From Hirudinaria manillensis (Eukaryota; Annelida; Clitellata; Hirudinida; Hirudinidae): a stretch of DNA of 64,000 nt. Of this stretch, positions 44,180-58,290 are shown one piece after another. Positions within the stretch are counted from its first letter, which is position 1. Every line of letters starts with the position of its first letter. The stretch lies in assembly GCA_034509925.1 (NCBI GenBank), contig CM067533.1, positions 1,646,501 through 1,710,500 of the forward strand, in the 5' to 3' direction. The position numbers and the translations under genes were made by a program. Below the pieces are notes generated by a model, which worked only from the letters and a program-made list of their open reading frames with translations, was not told the DNA's origin and searched no databases.

Positions 44180-47100
44180 TTAAAGCCTGTCATCAACATT
44201 TCTCTGACATTTGAAGAACCTGTTTTCATCCAACTTGTGACAGTCCTCCAGGGTTTCTGGCAAAGGCTGGTTGTTGGTTTCAGGGAGGAACAGGAGTAGG
44301 AAGCTGACTACTATGGACACCACACCGAATAGAATGTTTGGAACCCAAAACAAGTGTTCGGTCTTAGTCTTTTGGAAAATGTTATAAATATTTATTTTTT
44401 TAATAATGTAATATAATTAATTAATTAAGTCTGCCATTTTTATTATGATTATTTTTTAAAGTAATTTTTAAACTATGTTCAGCTAAATCGAGACCAACCA
44501 TATAGACAGTCATCGGTGCTGATAGTGATCCTATTCGACCACATAACTGGCAGACACCGCAACAGGTGGCTCTGAAGAAAATATTTCAAATTAGCATTTA
44601 CAATATCAACTGAATCAATCTCATTCATTTGACAATATTTATTTTAATAGTTGCTAATTCTAAATAATATTAATAATTGATAATATTTGTAAAAAATAAT
44701 TGCTATTTATAATAATATAATAATAATAATAATTGTTGGTATTTAATGCAAATAATCCTTTCATACTTGGTGAAATTGTCTAATACCGGATATTGGTAGG
44801 GAACATTTCCTTGGCATACAGAGTCATAATAGCAAAAGAGGCTGACACGAATCCTTTTGCAAGAACTACGAACGCCAGATTCACCGAAATCATGGTGGCT
44901 ATTATAAATGACAATAAAAGATCTTTAATAATGCTATTATAATTGACAATTATTTCGTAAATAAATTCCACGTGAACTTATAATTGACGACGCCTAGTTA
45001 AATTATCCAATTTAAACTGTATTAGTGCCCATAAAGTTTAATAATTCTGGAATCAGCGGATTTGGGATTAAAATGTTTATAATGGCGTATAATTTGATTT
45101 GATAGCAGCGTTTGATCAGAGATTATCTGAAATCCGTATGTGCTTAATGCCGAGACTGAACAATTGTTTCGCTTAAGATTCAATTCTCAGAACTCAGAGC
45201 ATCATTGTTACATGTTACCACTGATATTGATTTTTAATTTCCTTATTTATATAAGATTGGCTTGGATTGCCGAGGTAAAATTAAGCTTGAGTGAATTTTT
45301 TGCTGAAGACATTGAAAAGCTTATAGTTTGTTGAAAAAAAAAGGAACCTGTATTTCTTGGAATGAAGACGATCACAGCCACGGAACAACCGGCCAAAAAC
45401 AATGACATTGAACAGGTAAATCTCCTACCAAGTCTGAAATAGTTTTAATTTAAAAAATATTAAGATTTTTATTATTGAATCAATTCATTCTTTTTATTAC
45501 AATTAATATTTATTGTAAATATTGCTATTATAATTATTATAACTTATTTTCATAGCAAAAAAGTTATATTGAGATCAGCAGTAACTTAACAGAGTTGACA
45601 AATAGAACAACTAGCAAAAATTAACATGATTATAAATAAAATAGTCTCTCAAAAACGTAACTTTTTAGTAAAAACAAGAGCCAGAAATACGGCCGGAAAT
45701 TCAACGAGTCCCAAAAGAAGAAAATTCAAGAATCGATTTCCTTCCAAACTTGGAGTTGCCAAAACGATGCCGTAATACATGAAGCAGTTGGAAAACCTGG
45801 AGTTGGAAACATATTTTGAACTGGTGACATTGATGTGAGAAAGTCTACAACTTTATATTTATAACTATTTATATAATATTTATAATAAAAATTATTTTAA
45901 AAAATTTCTTTTTATTATTATTTCTGGTTTAATGCCTAATTTTGTTTATTTTTGTTAATTAGTATAAATTTCAACATTGAATTAAAATTTAAATTTCATA
46001 TTGAATAAAATTATAGATTCGCCATTTCAAAATAAAAGTCTAATCTTCTTATCTTCTAACCCACCATAACAAGCTGCTGATGGCAAGGAATTTAAGGATG
46101 ACTCGATCTAAAAGATAAGTCATCTTTGAAGTTTTCCCAGATTTATTAGTTTTCGGACCAAAGTAAGGGTTTGTGTCTCCATCGGAGATGCATTCTGCGT
46201 CAGGTTGTAGATCCTTTGAAACGGTTTTGAAGACTACAGCACGTATACGAGGATTATCGTCGTTAGTAACAATTTGCTCTATAGGCTTCATGATTTCAGA
46301 GAGAAGCTTTGTTTTCTGATCAAGCTGCAAAAAAACAATTGAAAATAGTTTTAGAGTTAATAAATTAATGTGGGTTTTGTTTATTTTCACCCTAGTTCTA
46401 AATATGAATTTATACTCATATTAGGAGTCATAAATAAATTCAGTGAGCCATTAATCAATACTGACTAATGCAGTATTTTGTAGAAACGAGCAATAAGATT
46501 GAGTTTGACGATATTCTACAAAATTAATTAAATTAAATGCTTATATACAGTACTTTGACTTTATTCCATCTGGCAATTTTCCTAAGAATTTGGTCTGCCT
46601 TCTTGGTTTCACCTCTGGTTAACAGCCAAGAAGGAGATTCTGGTATGGGTCTGTAAAGGATATTATAGAATGTATTGGCAAACAAACATATGATTTAAAT
46701 TTCGAGCCGTCTTCAAATGAAACTGGACCTAACAGTTCAAACCCTCACATAAGTAGTACTGCCAAGAGCAGAGATGACAAAGAGAGGACCATTTGTAAAC
46801 CTTTCCACCCCTTGATTAAATATGCTAATCCAGGCAAGACGATGTGATAAACAGTCCAGAATGTTTGAAGCAAAATACCGGGTATCGTTCTACGTCTGGC
46901 ATCGAAGAACTCAAGCAAGAGCATAATACCTGAAGTGAGGTTGACCTTAGGAAAATAGAGTTTTAAATATACTTTCATCGTTCAAAAATAAACACAAATT
47001 TTGAAGTTATTGAAGGAATTAAAGTGGAACTCGTTTTCGATTGGATTCTGATCCTTAGACGACCCCAGCGCTAGATCACACAGAATCGGGTACTTGGTAC

Positions 47101-48816
47101 AAGTAGCATCAAAGTAAATGATGTCCTCAATAACATCATAAAACACATATCAATTGGGACTTTAGGTTGTAAATTAACCAATAAAGACAATGAAGTTTGC
47201 TTCACACATTTCTTACCGCTACGAAGAATCCCACGAAGGCTTTGCTCAGGGCAAACATGAGGAATGAAACCGAGTAGGAATTGATCATACCGACGATGCA
47301 GATGCAGATGTGAGTAATGACGTGGAGCTTCTTTCGGCCATACCTGTCCACCACGAAGGCAAAGGATTCTCCAGTCACCGATCCCAATTGGTACAGGGTT
47401 TGGGACAATTCTGTCATGTAGTTCCGATCGCAGACCAAATTCCACTGATGGAATTTAAAACATTAGTACACGTATGTATCGATGTTTATTTCTTTGATGG
47501 TATTAATAATGTTGACCAATGAAAGTTGTAATTCGTGCAAGTTGCAATCAGATGAATGCATTAACCAAACTACCCAACGAAATACATACTTCCGAAATTA
47601 TACTAGTCACTGCCAGAAAAGGAAAAATGGCTGGCTATACCTCTTCGACGATTGTGCGGTATCCACCGCTTTTGAAAGTCCAGTTCGTGCACTTTACTAA
47701 AGAAACATTTTCAACATTTTCTGTCTCATAATCGTATTTTTTCAAATTGCATTTTGAATCGAAATGGCTTCGATTTCCGAGACTCAGGTTCGACCACAAA
47801 ATAGGTCCACTTGGTTGATACTTGATAGATACGTTCGATCGATTCTTCTCATGTTCTACTCCCAGACAAGTATGAGGTGGTTCCCATCCTGCGAAGACAA
47901 ATTTGTACTGACCTATTATAAGCATTCTATAAATATATCATAAATATTTCACTAGTTAGCTAGAATAACAAATGTTTATTAGCCGTTGCGTGAGTTCTCT
48001 GCAAAGTGCCTAAAAATAACATTTATATCAACAGGTTAAAGTTCACAGGAGGGAATATTGATAATCAAACTGATAGAGTAATGACAGGAACTTTGAAAGG
48101 CAATTATTTCTAAACAAATATCATAAAATTCACATCAGCAATTTACTTAAAAATCATATTAGAATCACTGTGGACATCACACGACATACGAAATTTTCCT
48201 CGATGTACTTTGAAACTTGAGAATTTGAGCTGCAACTTGTTTTGTAACGAATTGAGTACACCTACCGGCCAAAAAAGAAACTCAAATGTTCGTACAAATT
48301 TAGGGCGCGGAGTTGTTAATGAGGATGATGACATATCGGGATAAGGAGGTATGATGGCATATTTTGCTAGTGTTTGAAGGGCAATTTAGCGATATTAAGA
48401 TGAAAGATGTTGTTATTTATTTTTAAACAACTCCACTAATGACAGCAGAGTTCGCATTTTTTAGGTCAAAAAAAAAACTTTGTTTTCAGACTAAATCCTT
48501 TGAAGACAGCGTTTTATGGTACAATATTTGGTAAACATATATACATAGCATGTATGAGATGTTGTGGCAATGATCTCGAATTCAATCGATGATCATAATA
48601 AACATTATGAAAGGTTACTGTTGAACGCTTTGATGCAATGAAACTAAATATTATACCATACTTGCTGTACGCTGGATAAACAAACTCACCTATAAAGACG
48701 ATACTGAGGCCATGCCAACACACTGGAATGTTTAAGGACATACCAACAAGAAGAAACATGAACAAATTCCATCTTTTGTAACCTCCTACCTGAGCCAAAG
48801 CAGAATCAATATCCAT
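44180..48816 (-). CDS. SLC22-like MFS transporter E (583 aa)
   Basis: Exons 5' to 3': 48816-48690, 47888-47641, 47444-47217, 46945-46749, 46650-46554, 46324-46065, 45796-45662, 45433-45348, 44898-44787, 44571-44499, 44368-44180. The sum is 584 codons with the stop. Start MDIDSALAQVGGYKRWN. The extracellular loop ends [11 protein letters not shown], then WNLVCDRN and DRYGRKK. IPIPESPSWLLTRGETKK follows TM6; LGRRFTC opens exon 8; ATCCGVCQLCGRIG in exon 10; PETNNQPLPETLEDCHKLDE after TM12. E, F and G share a 228-nt exon 3 (one codon shorter than in A to D) and form one subgroup. Its last exon is almost identical in nucleotides to that of F. Confidence 0.9.
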
Positions 48817-49800
48817 GTGTATAACGATATCGACAATTTCAATTCTCAAGCAGAATAATTTTCAAAATAAAGACAAAGTAAGGCTACGTTTACACATCAG
48901 GCAGATTGCTGAGCTACTGACGAATGTTTTGAGCGTCTCAGAATATCTTAGCAAGCGATCAACAGTTAAGAGAAAAAGTTCGCATACTTACACATCCTAG
49001 CTCGTGATTAAGGCATTCATTTCAATCATTCAAAAGTCATTGGCATCGCTACACAAAAATTAACTTTACTTTTTTTGCAAAGTACCAGAAGCTTTTACCG
49101 TCTTTTTATAATACCCATGATTTACGAAACAATTTCTGATAAAATTTGTTTTTTAAACGAAAAGATGCGATCTTTTCACTTTCAGTTTCACATCAATAGT
49201 TTTTTTTCATCGATTTTGCTACAAAGGCAAATTGCAAATAGAATTTTTTTTATATTGCAAATTACATATATATTTTTTTTTGGAGACTTTATTTCTCACC
49301 TGAGAATCAAAACAATTTAATAGCGAATCTCATCAGGTATTTAAATTCTCACCATGCCTAATCGCAAATAAATATGAATACAATAAGAGGAATACTAAAT
49401 AGAAATTAAATAAAAATAATATAGCATTAGAATTGTTGTTATCATTATAATTAATAATAATAATAATATTATTATTATAATATATTATAATATTATTATT
49501 ATTGAAGTTAAATGTTAAATATACCAATACTTCCTTTGCAATAAATATATTGAACCTAAGATTGAAAATGCTTTGAAAAGCTTTTGCTTGTCATCTCCCT
49601 CATCGTCTGTTTGTCTTTCTTAAAACATGTAGAAAATATAAGGACACGTCACAAGCCCCTTTTAAGACCCTTTGACATTATCGTATGCATAAATGAATAA
49701 AGTTTAAAAAAAAATCGAAATAAATTAAACATAAAATTGAAATAAATTTCTATTGGAACTCATAAATAAACTCGATAAAGCTCGCATATGGGGTATGAGT
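48817..49800. other. Intergenic region between transporters E and F
   Basis: No gene. A segment at about 48890-48975, some 75-160 bp upstream of the E start, resembles a segment at the same distance upstream of F. An AAT/ATT tract with a palindromic centre lies at about 49440-49505. Confidence 0.45.
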
Positions 49801-52800
49801 TCATCTCCTCCTCTGACATTTGAAGAACCTGTTTTCATCCAACTTGTGACAGTCCTCCAGGGTTTCTGGTAAAGGCTGGTTGTTGGTTTCAGGGAGGAAC
49901 AGGAGTAGGAAGCTGACTACTATGGACACCACACCGAATAGAATGTTTGGAACCCAAAACAAACTTTCACTCTTTGCCTTTTAAAATTAAGCAATTGGTT
50001 AAGTAATTTAACAAATTATTATAACAAAATGTAGCAATTTAAATTAAATTGCAGTACGTCATATTGAATTAATTTTCGTATAAATGAAATATAAAATAAT
50101 ATAATTTAATATAATTTCTATAAATGAATATAATATCAACCATGTACGCAGTCATTGGAGCCCATAATGATCCTAAACGGCCACAGAACTGACACACGCC
50201 GCAACATGTTGCTCTGAAATATTAATTACAGATATTAACATGCCAACGTCAAGACAAAAGAAAAGTTAATCAATTGTAAAGAAAAAAATAAAACCAATAC
50301 TTTCATTATTTCAATTATTTATTATTATTCAATTATTTCAATTATTATAAATTAATCTTAGTTACCTGATATCGGTAGGAAATAATTCAGCGGTGTACAA
50401 TATCATTATGTCAAAAGCTATCGCAACAAAGCCTTTCGAGAGGATGACGAAGACCAGACTCACCCAAGTCATGGTAGCTTTAAAATTTATAAAAAAATAT
50501 TTAAAAAAAAATGCTTTCGGAGAAATTTCACATCGAATTATTTATGGATATTTACAGTCAACAACGTGATTCTCGTTGGACTTTGATAGACGTTCCTAGT
50601 AGCAGGATATTTTTAAATGTTGTTTATTATTTTGTTAAAATTGAGTTAAAATTAGAGTCGTTTAACTATTAGCATTCTATTATGTTGTGTACTTGTGTTT
50701 TTTGGAATGAAGACGATCACAGCCACAAAACATCCAGCCAGCAACAGAGCCGCTAAGCAAGTTAATCTTCTGCCAAATCTGGAATGAATGACATTATGAT
50801 TTTTGAGTAACTTTCAACAAATTACCCAGTGATATCTCTATTTGTGAGTAGATCATTTCATTCACATCATGTTTTCTAATTAAATTGTATTAAAACTTAG
50901 GGTTAATAATTAACAAAGACAATAAGTTTTGATAAAAGCAAGTTACTTTTTAGTAAAAAAGAAAGCCAAAAGTGTGGATGGAATTTCGATGAGGCCCATA
51001 AGAAGAAAATTCAAAAACCGATCTCCTTCCAGACTTGGAGTTGCCAAAATGATGCCATAATACATGAAGCAGTTGGAAAACCTAAAATTGGAAATTCGTT
51101 TCGAAGTAGCGATCATGAAACGTGATTGGCAAACCCTTTTGGTAACATATAGAAATTATTTGGATTTTAATTGTAGTAAAATCTTTGTTGTATTCTTAAA
51201 GAAGACTATTGTCATATTAATAATATTATTATGTTATTAACCACTGATAGCCCTACTAACCACAATAAACTGGATATGGAAAGATATTTGAGAATGACTG
51301 GATCCAAAAGAGAACCGAACTTAGACTTCTTTCTCAGTTTAACGACCATCGGTTTAATGGAGACAGTCTCTTTGTTAGTCTTGTGTTCGGCATCGCCATC
51401 TTCTTGGTTTTTGTGAGTTTTATCAACGTTTGAGATACAAATTTCAGTATCGTGTTCGTTAGCTTCAATCGATTCTGTCGGCTTCTTAATTCCAAAGACG
51501 AGTGTATTTGAGTTTAGCTGAAAAGAAAGTTTGGAAAGTCGACAACTTAGAATACCTCCTTGGTATTGCTTCAACTTCAACTATTTAAAATTATTCTTCA
51601 AAGATGCTTTCAATACAATTATTTTATTTCTTTTTTGGAATTTCAGTTGTAAGAATAAATAAATGAGTAATATAAAAGAAATTGAGATATTGTGATTTAT
51701 TAAAGTATGCTTAGATGTAGTACCTTGACTTTATTCCACTTGGCAATATTCCTAAGAATTTTTTCCGCCTTTTCAGTTTCACCTTTGGTTAATAGCCATG
51801 ATGGGGACTCCGGTATTAGTCTGCGGATGAAATTTAATGATTAGTTTTGCTACTCAAACATTCATTTTATTAAATAATGCGAAAGGAAGTTTATCAATTC
51901 TAACATTTCTTTTGAGATTTAAACATCTATAAAGGATTGACGTTAAATTTCTCACATCAGCAAGGCTGCCGCAATCAAAGATGCCGACGATAGAACCATC
52001 TGTAGACTTCTCCACCTTCGGATTGAAAATGCCAATCCAGGCAAGATGACGTGACAAGCAGCCCAGATGATTTGGAGCATAATGCCGGGCAGAGCTCTGC
52101 GCTTGGCATCGAAGAACTCTAGCAAAAGCGTAAAACCTGAGACGAGGTTAATCTGCAGAAATTGATTTGTGATTTTCATTTGCCTTTTACGAGCAAATTA
52201 AGCATTTATCAAACATTTATCGACAAAAGGAAAATGTAGGAACTCCATAATGAACATTGCTTTAATCAAGTTGATATATTTTTTTTTTTTAAATAAAAGA
52301 TATAATATGATAAATATGATAAAAAAAAGCCACTCAAAGACGCTTCGACATTTTTCTTACCGCTACGAAGAATCCCGTAAAGGCTTTGCTTAAAAGGAAC
52401 ATTGGGAAAGAAACAGAAGATGCATTGATGACACCGATGATGCAAATGCATATCTGACTGATGATGTGGAGCCTCTTTCGGCCAAACCTGTCCACCACGA
52501 AAGATACGAGCTCACCGGTTATGAAGGCCAACTGGTACATGGTTTGGGACAACTCGGTCATGTAGTTCACATGACAGACCAAATTCCACTAGACGAAAAC
52601 AAAATATAATTAAAATTATACTATAATAGTATAATATAATTATCATCAATCATTTAATTTTTTTTAAAACTGTTATTTGCTATTAACAATAATGTTGGAA
52701 GTACAGGTATACACATTGTCACTAGGTAGCATTTGCTATCGTTAGGAAATTAGTAATTTTGTAAATATTAATTTTTTTATATCGTGACATTTCTATTTTG

Positions 52801-53799
52801 AATTCAAATTTATGAATGACATACTTCCTCAACAATAGTTCGATATCCATCAGTTTCAAACGTCCAATTGTCACATTTCATCACGGAAACATTGGAAGCC
52901 CGAATGTCATACTTTTCCATGTAACATTTCGAATCAAAGTTTTGACTTTGATTTTGTTCAGTCAGGTTTGACTGGATGAGAAATAAATGATTCAACTGAG
53001 AAACATTTGTTTGAATCTTCATGGATTCTGATCCAGCACATGAATGGGATGGTTCCCATCCTACAATGTAATTATATTTCCAAGTTTTACAATTGTTACA
53101 ATGGCATAATATTTATAGTGTACTTAATTTGTACAGTGTAAGACTCTTAAAGACTCTTATTAATTATGCAACGAGTTTTATTCAATCTTAGATTAAAAAT
53201 ATGTATTTCAAATTCCTTACAAAAATCCCTAACATCATTTTTGCTAGGTTCTCTGCCTGTAAGTTGGAACCATTATTACAATTTTTAAATGCCTGCATTA
53301 GACTAATTTGGCAATAATATAAATTTATAAAATTTCCATTATTACTATAATTTTATGTTTATAATAATATTATGTAAATTATTGTAATATGTACTGTACA
53401 TAAGGTGTATAAGTTTTATTGAATTATTAAATTACAGTATGTACAATGTATTATGTAAAACATTTGAAACATTAATTATGAAGGTTATTTATCTAGGGCA
53501 TTAATTAACATTTGCGTCGCCTTGAAAAATATTTGAAAATTCAATCGATATAGATCAATAATGGTGTCGCGAAATGTTTGAGTTCTTTGCAGATGTTTGC
53601 AGATGTATTATTTAACACCTTGTATCATACTGTATGTATCATACTCGTTGCATCATACAATACTAAACTCACCGACGAAGACGATGCTAAGACTGTGGAA
53701 ACAGAGCGGAATGTTCAAAGATATTCCAACAATCAAGAACATGAACAAATTCCATCTTTTGTAACCTCCGACCTTAGCCAGGATAGCATCGATATCCAT
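49801..53799 (-). CDS. SLC22-like MFS transporter F (574 aa)
   Basis: Exons 5' to 3': 53799-53673, 53060-52825, 52588-52361, 52152-51956, 51820-51724, 51517-51261, 51081-50947, 50778-50693, 50477-50366, 50213-50141, 49977-49801. The sum is 575 codons with the stop. Start MDIDAILAKVGGYKRWN; WNLVCHVN has His where the others have Asp/Asn-type residues; DRFGRKR is the loop 2-3 motif; LIPESPSWLLTKGETEK follows TM6; FGRRLTC; ATCCGVCQFCGRLG; the tail ends KCQRRR. It is closest to E, with the same exon phases and nearly the same exon lengths. The two probably arose by tandem duplication, with later sequence exchange in the last exon. Confidence 0.9.
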
Positions 53800-55916
53800 G
53801 TCTATCGGAGGCCAAAAGACTAAATTTCCTGAAAATAATTTAACCGACAAAGCCAAGAAACAGACGAGCTACGTTTTGTATATCGAACACATTGCTGAAA
53901 GAATGCTTTGAACGGCTTATAATACTCTAGCGAGCAATCACCGGTTATGAAAGCACACAGACCCACCGAGACATCCGGCATGAATCGACTAGGACTGACG
54001 TTGAACAGGTTCAGAAGTTACTCAATGCTCGCTTTGAAAACGCTTTCACAATTTCATTGTCTTCTTCAAAATGTAAGTTTTATAAATAATTTCTGCTCAA
54101 CTTTCGTCTAATGACTCAGCGAAATCGTCCTGCTTTTCAGTGCAATTTGGAAACAGCTTATAAATTGAAGCTAAAAATATTACCCATTGTGACTATAAAG
54201 CGCTGTCGCTGTCCTTAACATGTAAGAAGACTTAGCTTATTGGACACCCTGCCTAAATGATAGGCAAAGGTTGTTTACCACTTAAGGAATATTATTATAT
54301 TATAATAGCATTTTGCTTTCGCGCCACGTTGTCCACAGATTTCCTGACCGAACCAGAGCCACTCAAGTTGTTCATTGGAAGTCCGCCTGATCGCTTTTTT
54401 TCCTTACGAGACATCCAAATTATGTTTGCTGTTTTTTCACCTGAATCCTCATTTCGATACTTCCGAGTGTCTGAAGCACTATTATAGAGATCCACTGCAT
54501 TTCTGACTATGCTTACACGGCACTGCATAAATGAAAAGTTATTGTTTTATTTTATTTTATTATTATTATTACTATTACTATTATTAATATTATTTTTATT
54601 ACTATTATTCTTATTATTATGAAATGGAATCAATGTTCGATAACAGTTAACAATAAATAATAATAATAAGTTATTACTACCACTACTCATATTATTATCA
54701 TAATAATTACTATTAGAATTGGTTATTATAAAATTAATTAATTTGATAAACATGTTTAACATTTGTCCAAATTCCAGACTAAGAGCATGAAGGTAGGCTG
54801 TTCGATATTCAAGGACTGTACTGTAAGGCAAGTACTGTCTGTAAGGCTGGAATTTTCCAAGGAAGGAGTGACAGAAAATAAAGACGACAAAATGACATTC
54901 GGTCATCGCTTTTGTTTGCAACGTGAAATTTGTCAATCGACTTTTTCCATTTTGAAAATATTTTTCATGGTCTTGAATGAATGGAGAATTTATGAATAAA
55001 AACATTAGCTTAATTTTCTCTTCAAGGGTCTGAACCCCAAGTTGTCCACGTTTCTGTTGTGGACTTTGATCGGTTTTTCTTTGCAATTTACAGGTCCAGG
55101 ATTTATAAACCTGTAAATTATAATCATGGATTCTTCGTTGAATAAATCTAATAGGTCTCAGGTTTAATTAAAGCATTTCACTTAATAAATTGCTTAATAA
55201 GTGAGATCACATTAACAAATTTATTATCGAATCTTAGGTTGAAACTCAAGTTAGAAACTTACCGGCTGTTTTATTAAATGCACATCCGGTGATCGGCCAA
55301 AAAGCCAGTGAAATTGCTACTCCATGATAAATGATCAAAGGAACAATTAGAAATATAGAAGCCTTTTCATCAGAGGTCTCCTAGCAATTGCGCCTGACAA
55401 AATGGGTCGAAAAAATGTTCTTGATTATAATTGAGAATTCATTAGATAGGAAATTAAAAAGTGGAAGCTTCAATTTTTTTTAAGGTTTTTTTTGTGCGAT
55501 AAATTTGTCGACGTTGTTATAAATGAGCGAATGACTTCTAATTGCTATTCGCAGAAATTTCATATAAAATGGCCAGAAGTTACGTTGCCATTTTGCGATT
55601 CCACTATTGAACTTGTAAAGTCGGAGACGCAGAAAAAGATTCAGAATTCAGAAATTAGTAATCTCAGTCTTCGTTGAGTGGGCAAGGCTTAAATGAAAGA
55701 GCTACTTTGTTTGCGATTCTCTTAAGGAAGCACATTTTCTGCATATTGAAAAAAAATTCCTTTCCAATAAAGATTCCATCTAATTCTTAGAGACCAAGGT
55801 AACTTTTTTTTTCATATAACGATGTAGGCACTCGCGGAGTTTTTGCACTGATGAATTAGAGATCTTACATTGACGATTAGTTTGAGAAATTCCATTCCTG
55901 GATATCTTTGTTTTCG
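53800..55916. other. Divergent intergenic region between transporter F and secreted gene H1
   Basis: About 2.1 kb between two outward-facing genes; promoters for both are expected. A block at 53866-53955 resembles the region upstream of E. An ATT/TTA tract lies at about 54540-54720. Short frames at 54257-54528 (both strands) match nothing I know. From about 55030 on, the DNA is duplicated in diverged form at 57800-58290. Confidence 0.45.
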
Positions 55917-57120
55917 ATGGCGGGTACTCGGAGATTTTGGCTAATAGTCCTGTTGTGGGCACTCATGAGAGGTACGTGCTGGGCAGTGTTCTTCCAAAAG
56001 GCACAAGTTCTCGATACCAATACGTGTAACTTTCCGATGCCAAATTATCCTGCCAAAATCTGGCCCTACATGGATAATCTAACATCATTTTTGATGCCGA
56101 AGGAATTGAAGCAGTGTGGCATTCAGTGCCTCCGAGACCCGAAATGTTTTATTTACCAGGTCGTACGAATTCCTGATGGTCGTGGATTCTGTCATTTGTA
56201 TTCACAAATTACAATGCTCATAGAGACAGAACCAAGTGTTTGCAAGTCTTTTATTAAGAGAGGTTTGTTTAATAATCATAAATCATCGAATAAATTCTTT
56301 AAATAACCTCTCAATCAATCATCAGACATGGTAATATTTATTTAAGGCAATGCTAAGTTATTATAAAGTAATTATATCGGTTAAGGTTTTTTTATTTCTT
56401 AATTTTTTCGATAAATCAACCACTGTTTTTTGTATTGCAGACAAGCAATTGGACTGCAAAATTCGATGGAACCCAATAAACTTTCAAACAAGGAGCAACA
56501 TGGTCGGATACAGAGTGCAAAAGACTGACAAATCCTGGTCAATCTTCAACAACTCTCGTGGCATCCACATCGTAGGATTGAATGCAAGCACTTGTCAACC
56601 TTACAGTCACGATGTCTTCGACACTGTGGCTTCAACCTCTGAAAGAAATAGGTTCACTCTTTCAGGCGATTCTCAAGTTTCCAGTGGATCCTTCTTGATA
56701 GGATACTCAGTTGGAGATTTTTTTCATAACGACGTGGCTAATTATCTGCAATCCAGTTTTAAAGTAATATATAGCTTCACATACTCTCATTCTCTAGCAT
56801 TTATTTGCGTCAAGGGAACTCCAACTTATTGTTTGAGCCAGGAAATGTACTTGCCTAATGGATTTACCATAATCGTGATGAGTAAGATTCGTCTTATTTT
56901 TACGTTATTTTAAAGTTATTTTAACTTTCATTTTGTTTCTTCATAGATTTAAATGAATCATTCTCGACCACCAAATTTATTTATTTGCAAATATACTTAC
57001 CAATAATCATGATTTTTAGGTAGCAACGCAACAGTGGCCATTAAAATGAGTCCATTCCAGAAAGTCTCAGTCACCACTGATGACTTCCTGACAACATACA
57101 AAACCTTCTTCGGAATTTGA
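55917..57120 (+). CDS. Secreted apple/PAN-like plus FAM3/ILEI-like protein H1 (295 aa)
   Basis: Exons 55917-56262, 56441-56881 and 57020-57120, GT-AG borders, 296 codons with the stop. Residues about 1-25 (MAGTRRFWLIVLLWALMRGT) are a signal peptide. Residues about 26-115 have the cysteine and aromatic spacing of a PAN/apple module (QCGIQCLRDPKCFIYQVV, then CHLYS). Exon 2 resembles the ILEI/FAM3 lectin-like domain: SRGIHIVGLNASTCQP, then VFDTVAS and SGSFLIGYSVGD, compared with GRGINV, the tail FD and GT-shaped motifs of FAM3 proteins. I infer an extracellular ligand or carbohydrate-binding role; the ILEI assignment is by motif only. H2 downstream is a paralogue with identical exon phases. Start ATG 55917 directly precedes the signal peptide. 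Confidence 0.75.
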
Positions 57121-57800
57121 AATCACTTTCACGTTTTTATTAAACCGCTAGGCTAATTAGCCTGGTCAGTCAGTCAATCAGTTTATACTTAATTAATTAT
57201 TATATTCGTATAAAATTTCTGCTCCAGTGGATTGGTTATGTTAGACAGTTCGTTTTCTTTGTTGTTAGAAATAGTGTGCCATCAATTTACTTGCTAATTA
57301 GTACAAATAATTGTTTGCAGGTTATATATTGTTATACAGTGAGAAATCAATATTTTTATATCAATATTGAAAATTTCCAATCTTTGCATTTATATTAGAC
57401 GATAATTGATGGTGTTATGTTTGGTTATAATGGAGTGAGTGACTTTCAATAGAATGTTCTGCAAAGTTTGCATTTCATTCATGCTTTTTCACGTTTTTTT
57501 AACATTTATTTTTTGATTTTCATTACGTTGACAAGGTCAAGGTCATTGCCATAAGTCCATATCCGAAGTGGAGGGAACAGCAGACGATGGTTGATTGATG
57601 CTGCGCGTTTTCAACTTTTGTTCCTAATTCTATTCGTAGATTTCTTAGATATTACTTTTAAGTCTAAACTGATTAATGTTTGTTTGACATATAATTTTGT
57701 GTGTGTTAATTTCATAACTCTCTTCGCTTCATTAGCTTTAGTTTGTGACTGTAAAGCTTCAGTTTTCTGACCTTTTTGGACTCTAAAGAGATTAACTGCA
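57121..57800. other. 3' region of H1
   Basis: AT-rich, no gene recognised; expected to hold the H1 3' UTR. A diverged duplicate of the H1 upstream region begins at about 57800. Confidence 0.4.
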
Positions 57801-58290
57801 AAAACCCAAGTTGTCCGTATTTATTATTCTGTCATTAATATTATACATAGTCTAATTCTTCTAGTTATGCAATTAACTCATATGAAACCGACATACCCAT
57901 CAACCTAGCGACAAGCTTGTAAAACGTCTGCATCGACGCGTGAAAATCAAAGGAACAATTAGAAACTTGAACGATATTCATTAAAACGTTTTTTCCTGTT
58001 TTTTTTTTTCTTCAAAAGAGTCCGTCAAAAATGTCTAAAATTGCTGCATAACCTGCAATAAAGAGAGTTATTAGCCAAGAAAGTCAGAAAATGGAAACTT
58101 CAGTTTTTAAGGTTGTTTTTTAAGATGCATTTTCTGAGATTTATTACAAACAAGCGGACAAATTTTGATAGATATTCTACGATTTCGCAATTCAGATTTA
58201 AGGTGAAATATGCTTTCGCTTTCATTCTATGGCCTTCGCTTACGTCAAGGACATACCAATTTATCGTTTGAACCAGGAATCTGAAATTGT
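57800..58290 (+). pseudogene. Relic of a third H-type gene between H1 and H2
   Basis: Several short blocks match the H1 locus in the same order: CCCAAGTTGTCC (also near 55040), ATCAAAGGAACAATTAGAAA (also near 55335), a GGAA(G/A)CTTCA...TTTAAGG block (also near 55465), and an exon-2-like end at about 58219-58282 matching 56785-56845 with around 80% identity by eye. The signal-peptide exon and most of exon 2 are gone, and the reading frame of the remnant is not that of H1. This is a deleted tandem copy. Confidence 0.65.

Noticed and set aside
54257-54528. Overlapping frames of about 76 residues on both strands
   Set aside because: No family signal, no splice context and no similarity to neighbouring genes.
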